Counted from the stretch's first letter, positions 8,552 through 19,333 are shown. The stretch is 64,000 nucleotides of DNA from Micromonospora sp. NBC_00389 (GCF_036059255.1 NZ_CP107947.1:2914001-2978000), one strand, 5' to 3'. The notes: generated by a model not told the origin, from the letters alone. Numbers and translations are program-made.

Positions 8552-10924
8552 GTGCATCTCCCCCCGGGCATGGTCGCCGTCGCGGTGCTGAGCGGGCTCG
8601 TCGCCGCTGCGGCCGTCGTACTGCTGACCGTGGTCGCCCGGCGGCGCACCGGGTCGCGCCGGCCCGCGCATCTGCTACTCGCGGTGGCCGCCGGGGTCGC
8701 TCTGCTCAGCCTCGTGGTCGGGGTGGTGGCCGCGCTCGCCGCGAACGACCACTGGGCGCACGAGCAGGGGCAGCGCACCGGCTGGGCCACCGTGGTGGCG
8801 ATCGGCACGGCGGTGAGCGGGCTGGCCTTCGCGGCCGGATTGCTCCGGCTGCCCGGGGTGGCCGCCACCTCGGCGGCTACCGCCCGGCTCGCCCTGGACG
8901 GCTTGATCATGGCCGCCGCGCTGTGGTTCGTCGGCTGGGTGCTCTTCTCCGAGCCCACCCGGTTGCTCGGCGCCTCCACCCCGATGGCCTGCCCGGCGAT
9001 CCTGGTGGCCACGGTGGCCGCCGCGCTCGGCGCCGGGCTCGCCGTGATCGTCGTCTTCCGGGCCGCCGCCCCGCGCCAGCGACTGGCCGCGCTCGGCGTC
9101 GGCATCAGCGCGGTGACCTGCGGCGGGCTGGGTCTCGCCGCCGGGCTCTGCCAGGCCGGGCCGACCATGGCACTGACCGGCGCGGTGGTGCTCGCCGCCG
9201 GCCTGCTGACCGTTGCGCTCGCGGTGCTCCGGGCCGACCGGCCGGGGCAGGTCGAGCTGGACCTGACCGGTCGCGACGGCGAGTACGCGATCGCCCCGAT
9301 GCTGGCGATGGCCGCCTCGGCGATGCACCACCTCCTGCAGGGCGGCCGGTTCACCGCGGCGGGCATCGTGGCCGGCAGCGTGGAGGGCTTCGCCCTGGTG
9401 GCCCGGCAGTACCTCACCCTTAAGGACGTCCGGGACTACGCCGGCCGGTTGGCCGAGCGGGAGGCGCACTTCCGTGAGCTGGCACACACCGATCCGCTGA
9501 CCGCGCTGGCCAACCGGCGGGGGCTGCTGCGCGCGCTGCACGACAGCGCGGCGGCGGGCACCCCGTGCGTGCTGCTCGGGCTTGACCTGGACGGCTTCAA
9601 GAACGTCAACGACATGCGCGGCCACGACGTGGGCGACGCGGTGCTGGCCGAGGTGGGCCGGCGGCTGCGCGGCAACCTGCGCCCCGGCGATGTGGCGGCC
9701 CGGCTCGGGGGCGACGAGTTCGCCGTGCTCATGCCGGGGCGGCCGGCCGAGGCGGACCGGGTCGCCGAGCGGCTGCTCGGGGTGCTCAACCGTCCGTACG
9801 ACCAACCGGAGGGGCCGGTCTTCCTGTCGGTGAGCATCGGGGTGGCCGGGTGGGCCGGCGAGCCGGACGTGGAGCTGCTGCTGCGCCACGCCGACCTGGC
9901 GCTGCGCTACGCCAAGCAGCGCGGCAAGAACCGGATCGAGCGCTACGACGCCACGTACGACCAGCTGCTGCGTCGGCGCACCACGCTGGAGCACGAGCTG
10001 CGCGGCGCCATCGAGCGCGACGAGCTGCGGCTGGCCTTCCAGCCGGTGGCCTCGCTGCCGTCGGTGCGGCCGGTCGGCGCCGAGGCGCTGCTCCGCTGGC
10101 ACCACCCCGAGCTGGGCAACGTCCGTCCGGACGAGTTCATCCCGTTGGCCGAGGAGTGCGGGATGATCGCCACGCTCGGGGCCTGGGTGCTGCACCAGGC
10201 CTGCTACCAGCTCTCCCGCTGGCTGGCCGACGGGCACGACGTCTGGGTCTCGGTGAACGTCTCGCCACGCGAGCTGCACGCCCCGGAGTACGTGGTCCAG
10301 GTCGCCGAGGCGCTGCGCGCCCACCACGTGCCGCCGCAGCGGCTGGTGCTGGAGGTCACCGAGCACGCGGTCGCCACCGACCTGGACGAGCTGATCCGGC
10401 GGCTGACCGCGCTGCGGCTGACCGGCGTGCGGATCGCGCTGGACGACTTCGGCGCCGGCTACTCCTCGCTGGGGCAGCTCCGCCGGCTGCCGATCGACAT
10501 CCTGAAGATCGACCACAGCCTGGTCGCCGAGCACGAGCCGGTCCGCCCGGTCGGCAAGGACGGCCCGGCGTTCGCGCCGATGGTCGACATCGTCATGCGA
10601 CTGGGCCACCAGCTGGGGCTGGAGGTGATCGCCGAGGGGGTGACCACGCCGACGGAGTTGGCCGCGGTGGTGGCGGCCGGTTGCCGGTTCGGTCAGGGCG
10701 CGCTCTTCGGCTGGGGTGTGCCGGCCGAGCACCTGGAGGCGATGCTGGAGGCGGCCACCTCGCCGGGTGCGCGACCCGCGCCGCTGCCCGCGCCGCGCCG
10801 GGTTTCGGGCGGGCCCGGGCAGGTCATCCCGGTTGCCGAGGGCGTGTCGCCGGCGGACGCGCCGCGTTCCGTTAACCAACATGTGGGATCAGTTGACTCA
10901 TCGCGTGAGATGCGTCAGGCTTAG
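8552..10924 (+). CDS. Membrane-anchored GGDEF-EAL cyclic-di-GMP protein
   Basis: 790 aa. Residues 1 to about 240 form a block of roughly seven hydrophobic segments, followed by a GGDEF domain ([13 protein letters not shown] near residue 390) and an EAL domain ([11 protein letters not shown] near residue 510, with [10 protein letters not shown] and the distal motif [12 protein letters not shown]). Both catalytic signatures are present, so it could make and break cyclic di-GMP; the net activity cannot be told from sequence. A CACTCT hexamer ends 7 bases before the GTG, so the message may be leaderless. Its 3' end contains the probable ilvB promoter. Confidence 0.92.
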   Translation: MHLPPGMVAVAVLSGLVAAAAVVLLTVVARRRTGSRRPAHLLLAVAAGVALLSLVVGVVAALAANDHWAHEQGQRTGWATVVAIGTAVSGLAFAAGLLRLPGVAATSAATARLALDGLIMAAALWFVGWVLFSEPTRLLGASTPMACPAILVATVAAALGAGLAVIVVFRAAAPRQRLAALGVGISAVTCGGLGLAAGLCQAGPTMALTGAVVLAAGLLTVALAVLRADRPGQVELDLTGRDGEYAIAPMLAMAASAMHHLLQGGRFTAAGIVAGSVEGFALVARQYLTLKDVRDYAGRLAEREAHFRELAHTDPLTALANRRGLLRALHDSAAAGTPCVLLGLDLDGFKNVNDMRGHDVGDAVLAEVGRRLRGNLRPGDVAARLGGDEFAVLMPGRPAEADRVAERLLGVLNRPYDQPEGPVFLSVSIGVAGWAGEPDVELLLRHADLALRYAKQRGKNRIERYDATYDQLLRRRTTLEHELRGAIERDELRLAFQPVASLPSVRPVGAEALLRWHHPELGNVRPDEFIPLAEECGMIATLGAWVLHQACYQLSRWLADGHDVWVSVNVSPRELHAPEYVVQVAEALRAHHVPPQRLVLEVTEHAVATDLDELIRRLTALRLTGVRIALDDFGAGYSSLGQLRRLPIDILKIDHSLVAEHEPVRPVGKDGPAFAPMVDIVMRLGHQLGLEVIAEGVTTPTELAAVVAAGCRFGQGALFGWGVPAEHLEAMLEAATSPGARPAPLPAPRRVSGGPGQVIPVAEGVSPADAPRSVNQHVGSVDSSREMRQA
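10893..10921 (+). promoter_or_regulatory. Probable promoter of the ilvB leader
   Basis: TTGACT at 10893-10898 and CAGGCT at 10916-10921 are separated by 17 bases. The expected transcription start is within one or two bases of the ATG of the leader peptide at 10929. The promoter lies inside the last codons of the upstream GGDEF-EAL gene. Confidence 0.6.
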
Positions 10925-10928
10925 CCGC

Positions 10929-10964
10929 ATGTCGTCGTACCGGTCGCTGCGAGTACTTACCTGA
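10929..10964 (+). CDS. ilvB leader peptide MSSYRSLRVLT
   Basis: An 11-codon ORF at or next to the predicted transcription start. It ends in CTG CGA GTA CTT ACC TGA: leucine, valine and leucine codons, of which GTA and CTT are rare in this DNA. A hairpin starts at its stop codon and an intrinsic terminator follows, before ilvB. This is the arrangement of a branched-chain amino acid attenuator, as described for ilvB in Streptomyces and mycobacteria. The weak upstream ribosome site fits leaderless translation. Confidence 0.7.
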   Translation: MSSYRSLRVLT

Positions 10965-10992
10965 GCGCACTCTCCCTCATTGAGAGTGCGCT
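10964..10992 (+). promoter_or_regulatory. Attenuator hairpin 1 (pause or anti-antiterminator stem)
   Basis: AGCGCACTCTC pairs perfectly with GAGAGTGCGCT across a 7-base loop. Its 5' arm begins at the leader stop codon, so a ribosome stalled on the GTA-CTT codons would cover it. The freed 3' arm has some complementarity to the 5' part of the following terminator (AGA-G-TGC against GCATCT), a possible but weak antiterminator. Confidence 0.55.
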
Positions 10993-11023
10993 GGCCCCGT
11001 GCATCTGCACGAGGGCCGTTTTT
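10993..11023 (+). terminator. Intrinsic terminator in the ilvB leader (attenuator)
   Basis: GGCCCCGTGC, loop ATCT, GCACG-A-GGGCC, then GTTTTT. It is a strong stem with a genuine U-tract, rare in this GC-rich DNA, placed 88 bases before the ilvB start codon. Position between leader peptide and ilvB indicates conditional termination. Confidence 0.8.
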
Positions 11024-11111
11024 ATTGCCATCGGAACCTGTCGGGGCGGGCCCCGCCCGCGTCGCATCGCTTGACAAGCCCCAGCCACTCCAGCCGAAGG
11101 CCAGAACCGCC

Positions 11112-13004
11112 ATGACGAGACCCACGCCCGAGACCCTCGCCCATACCGCCCGCCGTGCCCGCGCGGCCACCGAGCCGGCCGGCGACGTCGACCCCGCCGC
11201 CGCGCGCACCCCGGCCAGCCCGGCCAGCCCGGCCACCCCGGCGGTACGGCCATCCGCTCCGGCCCAGGTCTCCGGCGCCGGTTCGCTGGTGCGGTCCCTT
11301 GAGGCGCTCGGCGTCGACGTCGTCTTCGGCATCCCGGGCGGCGCGATCCTGCCGGCTTACGACCCGCTCTACGACTCCACCGTCCGGCACATCCTGGTCC
11401 GGCACGAGCAGGGCGCCGGGCACGCGGCGACCGGGTACGCGCAGGCCACCGGCAAGGTCGGCGTCTGCATGGCCACCTCCGGCCCGGGCGCCACCAACCT
11501 GGTCACCCCGATCGCCGACGCGTACATGGACTCGGTGGCGATGGTGGCGATCACCGGTCAGGTGGCCCGCCCGTCGATCGGCACCGACGCCTTCCAGGAG
11601 GCGGACATCCAGGGCATCACCCTGCCGATCACCAAGCACAACTTCCTCGTGCAGACCGCCGAGGAGATCCCGCAGGTGCTGGCCGAGGCCTTCCACCTGG
11701 CCAGCAGCGGCCGGCCCGGCCCGGTGCTGGTCGACATCCCCAAGGACGTGCTCCAGGCGCCGACCACCTTCGCCTGGCCGCCCACCCTGGACCTGCCCGG
11801 CTACCGGCCCACCCTGCACCCGCACGGCAAGCAGATCCGGGAGGCGGCCCGGCTGATGGCCGCCGCCCGCCGGCCGGTGCTCTACGTGGGCGGCGGGGTG
11901 CTCAAGGCCGGTGCCACCGACGGGCTGCGTAAGCTGGCCGAGCAGACCGGCATCCCGGTGGTCACCACGCTGATGGCGCTCGGCGCGTTCCCCGACTCGC
12001 ACCGGCAGCACCTGGGGATGCCCGGCATGCACGGCACGGTCGCGGCGGTCTACGGCCTGCAGAAGGCGGATCTGATCGTCGCCCTGGGTGCGCGGTTCGA
12101 CGACCGGGTGACCGGCAAGCTGGACTCGTTCGCCCCGGACGCGGCGGTGGTGCACGCCGACATCGACCCCGCCGAGATCGGCAAGAACCGGCACGCGGAC
12201 GTGCCGATCGTGGGTGACGCCCGGCACGTCATCGACGAGCTGATCGCCGCGGTGACCATCGAGCGCTCGGCCGGGCACAGCGCCGACCTGGCCGACTGGT
12301 GGACTCAGCTGGACGACCTGCGCGACCGCTACCCGCTGGGCTACGACGAGCCGGCCGACGCCACGCTCTCGCCGCAGTACGTGATCAAGCGGCTGGGCGA
12401 GATCGTCGGCCCGGACGCGATCTTCGTGGCCGGGGTGGGCCAGCACCAGATGTGGGCGTCCCAGTTCATCTCCTACGAGAAGCCGCACACCTGGTTGAAC
12501 TCCGGTGGCCTCGGCACGATGGGCTACGCGGTGCCGGCGGCGATGGGCGCCAAGGTCGGCAAGCCGGACACGGTGGTCTGGGCGGTGGACGGCGACGGCT
12601 GCTTCCAGATGACCAACCAGGAGTTGGCCACCTGCGCGCTGGAGGGCATCCCGGTCAAGATCGCCGTGATCAACAACGGCAATCTCGGCATGGTGCGGCA
12701 GTGGCAGACGCTGTTCTACAACGAGCGGTACTCCAACACCGAGCTCGGCACCCACAAGCACCGCATTCCCGACTTCGTCAAGCTCGCCGAGGCACTGGGC
12801 TGCGTCGGGCTGCGCTGCGAGAACGCCGCCGACGTGGACAAGACCATCGCCGCCGCCATGGAGATCAACGACGGCCCGGTGGTGATCGACTTTGTGGTCG
12901 GCAAGGACGCCATGGTCTGGCCGATGGTCGCCGCCGGCACCAGCAACGACGAGATCATGTTCGCCCGCGGCGTCCGCCCGGCCTTCGACGAGGATGACAT
13001 CTGA
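11112..13004 (+). CDS. ilvB: Acetolactate synthase large subunit
   Basis: Catalytic subunit, 630 aa, that condenses pyruvate with pyruvate or 2-oxobutyrate using thiamine diphosphate, the first common step to valine, leucine and isoleucine. Visible are the N-terminal [12 protein letters not shown], the glutamate-bearing [14 protein letters not shown], and the thiamine-binding block [14 protein letters not shown] to NNGNLGMV. The first 55 residues are an Ala/Pro/Thr-rich extension common in actinomycete IlvB. The ATG at 11112 follows GAAGG. Expression should depend on the leader attenuator upstream. First gene of ilvBNC. Confidence 0.97.
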   Translation: MTRPTPETLAHTARRARAATEPAGDVDPAAARTPASPASPATPAVRPSAPAQVSGAGSLVRSLEALGVDVVFGIPGGAILPAYDPLYDSTVRHILVRHEQGAGHAATGYAQATGKVGVCMATSGPGATNLVTPIADAYMDSVAMVAITGQVARPSIGTDAFQEADIQGITLPITKHNFLVQTAEEIPQVLAEAFHLASSGRPGPVLVDIPKDVLQAPTTFAWPPTLDLPGYRPTLHPHGKQIREAARLMAAARRPVLYVGGGVLKAGATDGLRKLAEQTGIPVVTTLMALGAFPDSHRQHLGMPGMHGTVAAVYGLQKADLIVALGARFDDRVTGKLDSFAPDAAVVHADIDPAEIGKNRHADVPIVGDARHVIDELIAAVTIERSAGHSADLADWWTQLDDLRDRYPLGYDEPADATLSPQYVIKRLGEIVGPDAIFVAGVGQHQMWASQFISYEKPHTWLNSGGLGTMGYAVPAAMGAKVGKPDTVVWAVDGDGCFQMTNQELATCALEGIPVKIAVINNGNLGMVRQWQTLFYNERYSNTELGTHKHRIPDFVKLAEALGCVGLRCENAADVDKTIAAAMEINDGPVVIDFVVGKDAMVWPMVAAGTSNDEIMFARGVRPAFDEDDI

Positions 13005-13005
13005 C

Positions 13006-13035
13006 ATGAGTGAGCGAAGCGAGGTCGTGGCATGA
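13006..13035 (+). CDS. Nine-codon mini-ORF MSERSEVVA overlapping ilvN
   Basis: ATG one base after the ilvB stop, reading nine codons to a TGA that overlaps the ilvN ATG (ATGA). GAGGATG precedes it, so it could be translated and could re-initiate into ilvN. Its sequence matches the GTGAGCGAGCGCAGCG-type string also found at the starts of gpsA (52579) and thiL (60750), so it may be a repeat remnant rather than a selected peptide. Confidence 0.35.
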   Translation: MSERSEVVA

Positions 13036-13547
13036 CGATGCACACCCTGTCCGTGCTCGTGGAGAACAAGCCCGGCGTGCTCGCCCGCGTCTCCGGCCTG
13101 TTCTCCCGGCGCGGGTTCAACATCGACAGCCTCGCCGTGGGCGAGACCGAGAACCCGGACGTCTCCCGGATCACCATCGTGGTCAACGCGGAGTCGTCGC
13201 CGCTGGAACAGGTCACCAAGCAGCTCAACAAGCTGGTCAACGTGCTCAAGATCGTCGAGCTGGACCCGCAGGTCTCGGTCGCCCGGGAGTTGCTGCTGGT
13301 GAAGGTCCGCGCCGACCGGTCCGCACGGACCCAGGTGCTGGAGACGGTCAACCTGTTCCGCGCCCGGGTGGTCGACGTCGCGCCGGACACCCTGACCATC
13401 GAGGCCACCGGCACCCCGGACAAGCTCGACGCGCTGCTGCGCGACCTCGAGCCCTTCGGCATCAAGGAAATGGTCCAGTCCGGGCTCGTGGCGATCGGGC
13501 GCGGCTCGCGTTCGATCACCGCTGGCCCCGCGCTGCGGGCCGCCTGA
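13032..13547 (+). CDS. ilvN: Acetolactate synthase small (regulatory) subunit
   Basis: 171 aa regulatory subunit that gives feedback inhibition by valine and raises activity of IlvB. The ACT domain at residues 1-80 (TLSVLVENKPGVLARVSGLF, RRGFNIDSLAVG) is followed by the C-terminal ALS small-subunit domain. The start is ATG ACG ATG CAC; the second ATG two codons on is equally possible. It lies 27 bases after ilvB with a mini-ORF in between and is co-transcribed with ilvB and ilvC. Confidence 0.96.
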   Translation: MTMHTLSVLVENKPGVLARVSGLFSRRGFNIDSLAVGETENPDVSRITIVVNAESSPLEQVTKQLNKLVNVLKIVELDPQVSVARELLLVKVRADRSARTQVLETVNLFRARVVDVAPDTLTIEATGTPDKLDALLRDLEPFGIKEMVQSGLVAIGRGSRSITAGPALRAA

Positions 13548-14618
<1,071 letters not shown>

Positions 14619-14631
14619 CGTCGCGGCGCGA

Positions 14632-14661
14632 CCGCCCGGCCGTCCAGACACGGCCGGGCGG
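14632..14661 (+). terminator. Terminator-like hairpin after ilvC
   Basis: CCGCCCGGCCG pairs perfectly with CGGCCGGGCGG across an 8-base loop, 13 bases after the ilvC stop. It has no T-run, as in many actinomycete terminators, and separates ilvC from a convergent gene. Confidence 0.65.
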
Positions 14662-14674
14662 CCGCGTGCGCTAC

Positions 14675-15664
14675 TCAGCCGCGCTCGATCGACCTGGCCT
14701 CACCGGCTGCCCAGGCTGCCTCCTCGTACCGGCCGAGGCCTTTGAGAATGCCGGCCAGCGTGCGCAGCGCGGCGACCAACCGGTGGTCGTACCGGACGGG
14801 ATCGTGCTCGGCCAGCCAACGGAAGTGCCCCACCGCCTCCTCGGCCGTCGTCACGGCCGCTTCCGGTTCGCCGAGCTCTGAGTGGCACGTGGCGATCACG
14901 AACAGCAGTCGGCCGAGCGCCGGCCGGGCCCGCAGTGGCTCCCAACGGGCCCAGAAGGTCAGATCCTCGCGGGGGTCCGCTGCCAGCGTCAGCGCCTCGG
15001 CCCACCGTCCGTCGCTGGCGAGGGACTCGGCCAGCCCGGTCACCGCGTCAAATCGGGCGGGCATGTACCGCAGCCGCGCCCAGACGGAAAGCCGCCGGAA
15101 GGTCTCGACCGCCTCCTCCCGGGCGGCCAACGCCTCGACCGGCGCGTCCAGCGCCGCCCGGCAGCTACCGAGCACGGTGAGCGACCGGGCCAGCCCCGTC
15201 AGCTCTCGGACGCCGAGCGGCGCGCAGCGTAGCCATGTCGCCCGGGCCTGCTCAGCAAGGGGCAGCGCGTCCTGAGGGGCGCTGGGGGAGAGCAGGTTGG
15301 CCATCATCAGGTGCGCTGCGGCCAGAACGACCAGCCCGTCTCGGTCGGTCGCGTTCTCGACGTACCCGATCGCCTCCCGGCCCTGGTCGAGCGCGGAGGC
15401 CACGGTGCGGTCGTCGGGGACCGAACCCTGCGCGACGAGCGCTCGCGCGAGCCCCACCTCGTGCCGGTCCGGCCGGTCCTGGACCAGCCGCCGGTAGAGC
15501 GCGACCGCCTCGTCCGCGGCGGCGGTGCGCCGGACCACGAAACCGCGTCGGATGCTCACCTGCTGGGACCGGGTGACCAACGCCTCGGCCAGCATCGGAC
15601 CGAACCGCGCGAGATCGATGCGGGTCAGCTGTCGGAGCAGCGTGATGCGGATGACGAGCGGCAC
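14675..15664 (-). CDS. TPR-repeat protein of unknown function
   Basis: 329 aa, almost entirely helical with repeated A-x-A/L-x-x-L patterns of tetratricopeptide repeats, for example LVAALRTLAGILKGLGRYEEA at the C-terminus and AEEAVGHFRWLAEHDP before it. No signal peptide, membrane span or catalytic motif is seen. The GTG at 15664 is supported by GGGGAGGAG six bases upstream. It converges on ilvC and is unrelated to amino acid synthesis as far as can be seen; TPR proteins like this usually act as protein-binding scaffolds. Confidence 0.7.
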   Translation of the reverse strand: MPLVIRITLLRQLTRIDLARFGPMLAEALVTRSQQVSIRRGFVVRRTAAADEAVALYRRLVQDRPDRHEVGLARALVAQGSVPDDRTVASALDQGREAIGYVENATDRDGLVVLAAAHLMMANLLSPSAPQDALPLAEQARATWLRCAPLGVRELTGLARSLTVLGSCRAALDAPVEALAAREEAVETFRRLSVWARLRYMPARFDAVTGLAESLASDGRWAEALTLAADPREDLTFWARWEPLRARPALGRLLFVIATCHSELGEPEAAVTTAEEAVGHFRWLAEHDPVRYDHRLVAALRTLAGILKGLGRYEEAAWAAGEARSIERG

Positions 15665-15929
15665 GGGCGGCTCCTCCCCGAGGGCTGGTGCCTCCGGTTG
15701 TAGCTGGCCAGGGCAACCATGTCGGTCAGGTGAACGCCCGATGTCCGTCGCCCGACCCGCTGTGTGAGGGCCCTCACCCCGCGGACCGGAACATGCCGAC
15801 CAGCGAGGCCCCTACGATCGCGGGTAGGTGCGCAGCCGGCACCTGACGGCCACGGCACGGATCAGCGCAGGGCGCAGTGCGGCGCCTTATCGCCCGGGCC
15901 GATCGCAAACACGACCTCTACGAGGACCG

Positions 15930-17528
15930 ATGAATCCTGTCGTACTGATCGCCGAAGAACTCGCCCCCGCCGCCATCGAGGTGCTCGCCTACGACTTCGA
16001 CGTCCGTCACGTCGACGGCACCGACCGTCCGGCCCTGCTCTCGGCGCTCTCCGAGGCCGACGCCGTCATCGTGCGCAGCGCGACCCAGATCGACGCCGAG
16101 GCGATCGCCGCCGCGCCGCGACTCAAGGTGGTCGCCCGGGCGGGTATCGGGCTGGACAACGTCGAGGTGCCCGCCGCCACCGCGCGCGGCGTCATGGTCG
16201 TGAACGCGCCCACCTCGAACATCGTGTCCGCCGCCGAGCAGGCCGTCGCGCTGCTGCTCGCCGTGGCCCGCAACACCGCGAGCGCCAGTTCCGCGCTCAA
16301 GGCGGGGGAGTGGAAGCGGTCGAAGTACACCGGCGTCGAGGTGCAGGGCAAGACCGTCGGCGTGGTCGGGCTCGGCCGCATCGGTGTGCTGTTCGCGCAG
16401 CGCATCGCCGCGTTCGGCACCCGGCTGATCGCGTACGACCCGTACATCCAGCCGGCGCGGGCGGCGCAGCTCGGCGTACGCCTGGTCGGGCTGGAGGAGC
16501 TGCTGCGGGAGAGCGACTTCATCTCCATCCACCTGCCGAAGACCCCGGAGACGGTGGGCCTGATCGGTGAGAAGGAGCTGGCGATCGTCAAGCCCGGCGT
16601 CCGCATCGTCAACGCCGCCCGCGGTGGTCTGGTCGACGAGCAGGCGCTCGCGAACGCCATCGCCGAGGGCCGGGTCGCCGGTGCCGGCGTCGACGTCTAC
16701 AGCAAGGAGCCCTGCACCTCCTCGCCGCTGTTCGCCTTCGACAACGTGGTGGCCACCCCGCATCTGGGCGCCTCCACGCACGAGGCGCAGGACAAGGCCG
16801 GCTTGGCGGTGGCCAGGAGCGTGAAGCTGGCGTTGCAGGGCGAGTTCGTCCCGGACGCGGTCAACGTGCAGGCCGGCGGTGTGGTCGCCGAGGACGTCCG
16901 GCCGCTGCTCCCGCTGGCCGAGAAGCTCGGCCGGGCCTTCACCGCGGTCGCCGGCGGTGTCGCCGCCAGCGTCACGGTCGAGGTTCGCGGCGAGATCGTC
17001 AGCCACGACGTGTCGGTGCTCAAGCTCGCCGCCACCAAGGGCCTGTTCAGCTCGGTGGTCGAGGAGCAGGTCACCTACGTCAACGCCCCGCACCTGGCCG
17101 CCGAGCGTGGCGTCGAGGTCACCCTGGCCAGCCTGGCCGAGACGGCTGAGCAGCCGACCCTGGTCACGGTGCGCGGCGCGCTGCCGGACGGCCGGACGGT
17201 CAGCGTCTCCGGCACGGTCACCCACGCCGGTGCTCGCGACGTCCTCAAGCTCACCGAGGTGGACGGCTTCGACGTGGAGATCGGCGCGGAGGGCATCCTG
17301 CTCTTCCTGCGCTACGCCGACCGGCCCGGCGTCGTCGGCACCGTCGGCACCCTGCTCGGCGAGTCGGGCATCAACATCGCCGCCATGCAGGTGGCCCGGC
17401 GCGAGGCGGGCGGCGAGACGCTGATGACGCTCACCGTCGACCAGGCGCTCGGCGCCGACCTGCTCACCTCGGCGGCCGACTCGATCGGCGCGACGGCGGC
17501 CAGCGCCGCGGATCTGCGCGACGAGTAG
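15930..17528 (+). CDS. serA: D-3-phosphoglycerate dehydrogenase
   Basis: 532 aa long-type enzyme oxidising 3-phosphoglycerate to 3-phosphohydroxypyruvate, the first step to serine. Catalytic region at 1-310 with NAD motif GLGRIG near residue 150, the substrate/catalytic residues of ARAGIGLDN and NAARGGLVDE, and the histidine in TPHLGAST. It is followed by an intervening ASB domain (about 320-450) and a C-terminal ACT domain (LLFLRYADRPGVVGTVGTLL) for serine sensing, as in mycobacterial SerA. The ATG follows GAGGA. Transcribed alone, with a strong hairpin downstream. Confidence 0.96.
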   Translation: MNPVVLIAEELAPAAIEVLAYDFDVRHVDGTDRPALLSALSEADAVIVRSATQIDAEAIAAAPRLKVVARAGIGLDNVEVPAATARGVMVVNAPTSNIVSAAEQAVALLLAVARNTASASSALKAGEWKRSKYTGVEVQGKTVGVVGLGRIGVLFAQRIAAFGTRLIAYDPYIQPARAAQLGVRLVGLEELLRESDFISIHLPKTPETVGLIGEKELAIVKPGVRIVNAARGGLVDEQALANAIAEGRVAGAGVDVYSKEPCTSSPLFAFDNVVATPHLGASTHEAQDKAGLAVARSVKLALQGEFVPDAVNVQAGGVVAEDVRPLLPLAEKLGRAFTAVAGGVAASVTVEVRGEIVSHDVSVLKLAATKGLFSSVVEEQVTYVNAPHLAAERGVEVTLASLAETAEQPTLVTVRGALPDGRTVSVSGTVTHAGARDVLKLTEVDGFDVEIGAEGILLFLRYADRPGVVGTVGTLLGESGINIAAMQVARREAGGETLMTLTVDQALGADLLTSAADSIGATAASAADLRDE

Positions 17529-17546
17529 TCGACGGCAGCACCACGG

Positions 17547-17571
17547 GGGGCCCGGCGATTCGCCGGGCCCC
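17547..17571. terminator. Terminator-like hairpin after serA
   Basis: GGGGCCCGGCG, loop ATT, CGCCGGGCCCC: a perfect 11-bp stem between serA and the convergent hypothetical gene. It probably acts in both directions. Confidence 0.7.
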
Positions 17572-17606
17572 TCGTCATACCCGTGGTGGGGTGTCCTGCC
17601 GCCCGG

Positions 17607-17963
17607 TCAGCCGGGCAGCCGGGCCGGGGGCGGGTAGACGGAGCCGTCCTGCGGGTCGAAGAGCATCAGCCCGTGCTCGCCGGCCAGCCGCTCGATGTCC
17701 AGCAGCACCTGGTCCGCACAGGTCGGGTGCAGGTTCAGCTCGACGTGGTCGTGGGCGGCGTGCAGCGGCGTCACGGCCCACGGGCTGTCCGGGCCGGGGT
17801 GCCGGTCCGGGTAGGAGGCGGTGATCGCCCGATAGAAGCTGACCACTCGCGGGTCCGGGTATCGGTCGACGTGCCGCCCTTGCCGGCACCCCTCGACCGC
17901 GGCCCGTACGTCCTCGGGCGTCGCCCCGTCCTGCAGGGCCCACACGCTCAGATCGAAACTCAC
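17607..17963 (-). CDS. Conserved hypothetical protein, 118 aa
   Basis: Soluble acidic protein of 118 aa beginning MSFDLSVWALQDG. No catalytic motif, signal peptide or membrane span is visible. Similar short SFDLxVW-type proteins are common in actinomycetes without known function. The GTG at 17963 lacks a clear ribosome site; a CACGCT hexamer on the minus strand ends seven bases upstream, so the message may be leaderless. Codon use is normal for the window. Confidence 0.6.
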   Translation of the reverse strand: MSFDLSVWALQDGATPEDVRAAVEGCRQGRHVDRYPDPRVVSFYRAITASYPDRHPGPDSPWAVTPLHAAHDHVELNLHPTCADQVLLDIERLAGEHGLMLFDPQDGSVYPPPARLPG

Positions 17964-18332
17964 GGCGGACAGCGTGCCATCCGTCGTTCACCATGTCGAA
18001 ACTGCCTCGCCGCAGGCCAATCGCCGAGCCGCCACACTCCGGTCACGACGGTCCGCTGTGGAGACTCTTGCGTCGAGTTGCGTCGATTCGCTAGCGTACC
18101 GACTGCGGTCACTGGCCGAGTTCGCGGCGCCGACCCGTCTTCGGGTGGCGCGGTCGACGTCCGGCCCGACCGGTCCGCACCCCTCGATTGTGCGAGCCAC
18201 GCGCACTCGTCGCTGACCGGCCCCCACGGTCGTTGCCGAGACTGTGGGGGCCGATCGCGGGCCCGAGTGGCGGCCGACGTGCGAATCGGACGCAGCGCCA
18301 CGGGGAGGCGGGCCGGTGCGGCGACGTTCCGC
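17964..18332. other. 369-bp gene-free stretch with one hairpin
   Basis: No ORF with convincing start and codon use on either strand. It holds the upstream region of the 118-aa gene and the downstream region of the ApbE gene. The only clear structure is a 14-bp stem at 18218-18253 (CGGCCCCCACGGTC with GACTGTGGGGGCCG, one wobble pair), most simply a terminator for the ApbE gene. Confidence 0.5.
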
Positions 18333-19175
18333 TCAGCGCCGGTGGGCGAAGAGCGCGCGGTAGTCGGAGCCGGCGCGGAACCAGGACAGGCCGGTGGGGC
18401 CGGCGGCGTAGAGCGCGGTGGCGTAGGCGTCGGCGACCGTCAGGTCGGGGCCGACGACGGTGGCGGCGACGAGCTGACTGGCCGGCTCACCGGTGTGCGG
18501 ATCCACCACATGTCCCTGGCGCCCGGTCACCCCGGAGGTGCCGACCGCTCCGGCGGTCATCTCCAGCACCAGCGGCGCGCGTTCGGGTGCGGTCGGGTGA
18601 TGCACCGCCACCCGCCACGGGCCGCCGTGTGGCGCGTGGCCACGGACCACCAGGTCGGCGCCCGTGAGTAGGGCGTAGTCGTGGATGCCCGCGGCGCGCA
18701 ACCGGGCGGCGGCGCGCTCCACCGCCCAGCCGCCGAGCAGACCGCCCGGGTCGAAGCCGCCGGGCACCGCCCAGGCGTCGAACCACCCGTCGGTGGCGGC
18801 CCGCATCGCCGTGCAGCGGTCCACCAGGTCGGCCAGTGGGGGGTACGAATCGGGACTGATCTCACCCCGGCGCAGCATGGAAACCAGACTCTCGGGCCGG
18901 TTCGGGCCATAGGTGAGGTCGATGGCGCGCAACTCGGCGACGCTGTCCCGCAGTGCCTCGCCGACGCCCCGGCGGCCGAGCCACTCGGGTGCGTTGAGCA
19001 GCAGGGTGTACTCGGCGGTCGGGGTCTGCACGGTGTGCTGAACGGCGATCCGGCCCTCGGTGGCGCTGGCCGGATCGATCCGCTGGCGGCGGCGGCCCAG
19101 CCGCAGGTCCGGCCGGCGGTTCCGGAAGGCCGACGGATCGGGCCAGCGGGTCCGCGGCTGCTCGTCGATGCGCAT
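18333..19175 (-). CDS. FAD:protein FMN transferase (ApbE family)
   Basis: 280 aa. Enzymes of this family transfer FMN from FAD to threonine/serine residues of flavoproteins. Recognisable parts are the central GGFDPGGLLGGWAVERA, the substrate/metal block GTSGVTGRQGHVVDPHTGEP and the closing TVVGPDLTVADAYATALYAAG, in family order. There is no lipoprotein signal, so it may act in the cytoplasm, unlike many ApbE proteins. No target flavoprotein (NqrC, RnfG or FMN-binding domain) is nearby, so its substrate is unknown. Function is assigned by family. Confidence 0.85.
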   Translation of the reverse strand: MRIDEQPRTRWPDPSAFRNRRPDLRLGRRRQRIDPASATEGRIAVQHTVQTPTAEYTLLLNAPEWLGRRGVGEALRDSVAELRAIDLTYGPNRPESLVSMLRRGEISPDSYPPLADLVDRCTAMRAATDGWFDAWAVPGGFDPGGLLGGWAVERAAARLRAAGIHDYALLTGADLVVRGHAPHGGPWRVAVHHPTAPERAPLVLEMTAGAVGTSGVTGRQGHVVDPHTGEPASQLVAATVVGPDLTVADAYATALYAAGPTGLSWFRAGSDYRALFAHRR

Positions 19176-19333
19176 GGCACCTGCCCCTCACAGTGTGGCG
19201 TCGCGTCATCGGCGACCCCGTGTCGCGGGCCCCCCTGACCCGCTGACCCCTACGTTAGGCAGCGGAGATGATTGGCTCATGGATCCCACCTGTGAGGGTG
19301 CTGTGTATCGGTGTGTCCCAGATTGTGGACGAT

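Noticed and set aside
6495..8591. Long plus-strand ORF opposite ilvD
   Set aside because: Arg/Gly/His-rich composition typical of a shadow frame; ilvD on the other strand is certain.
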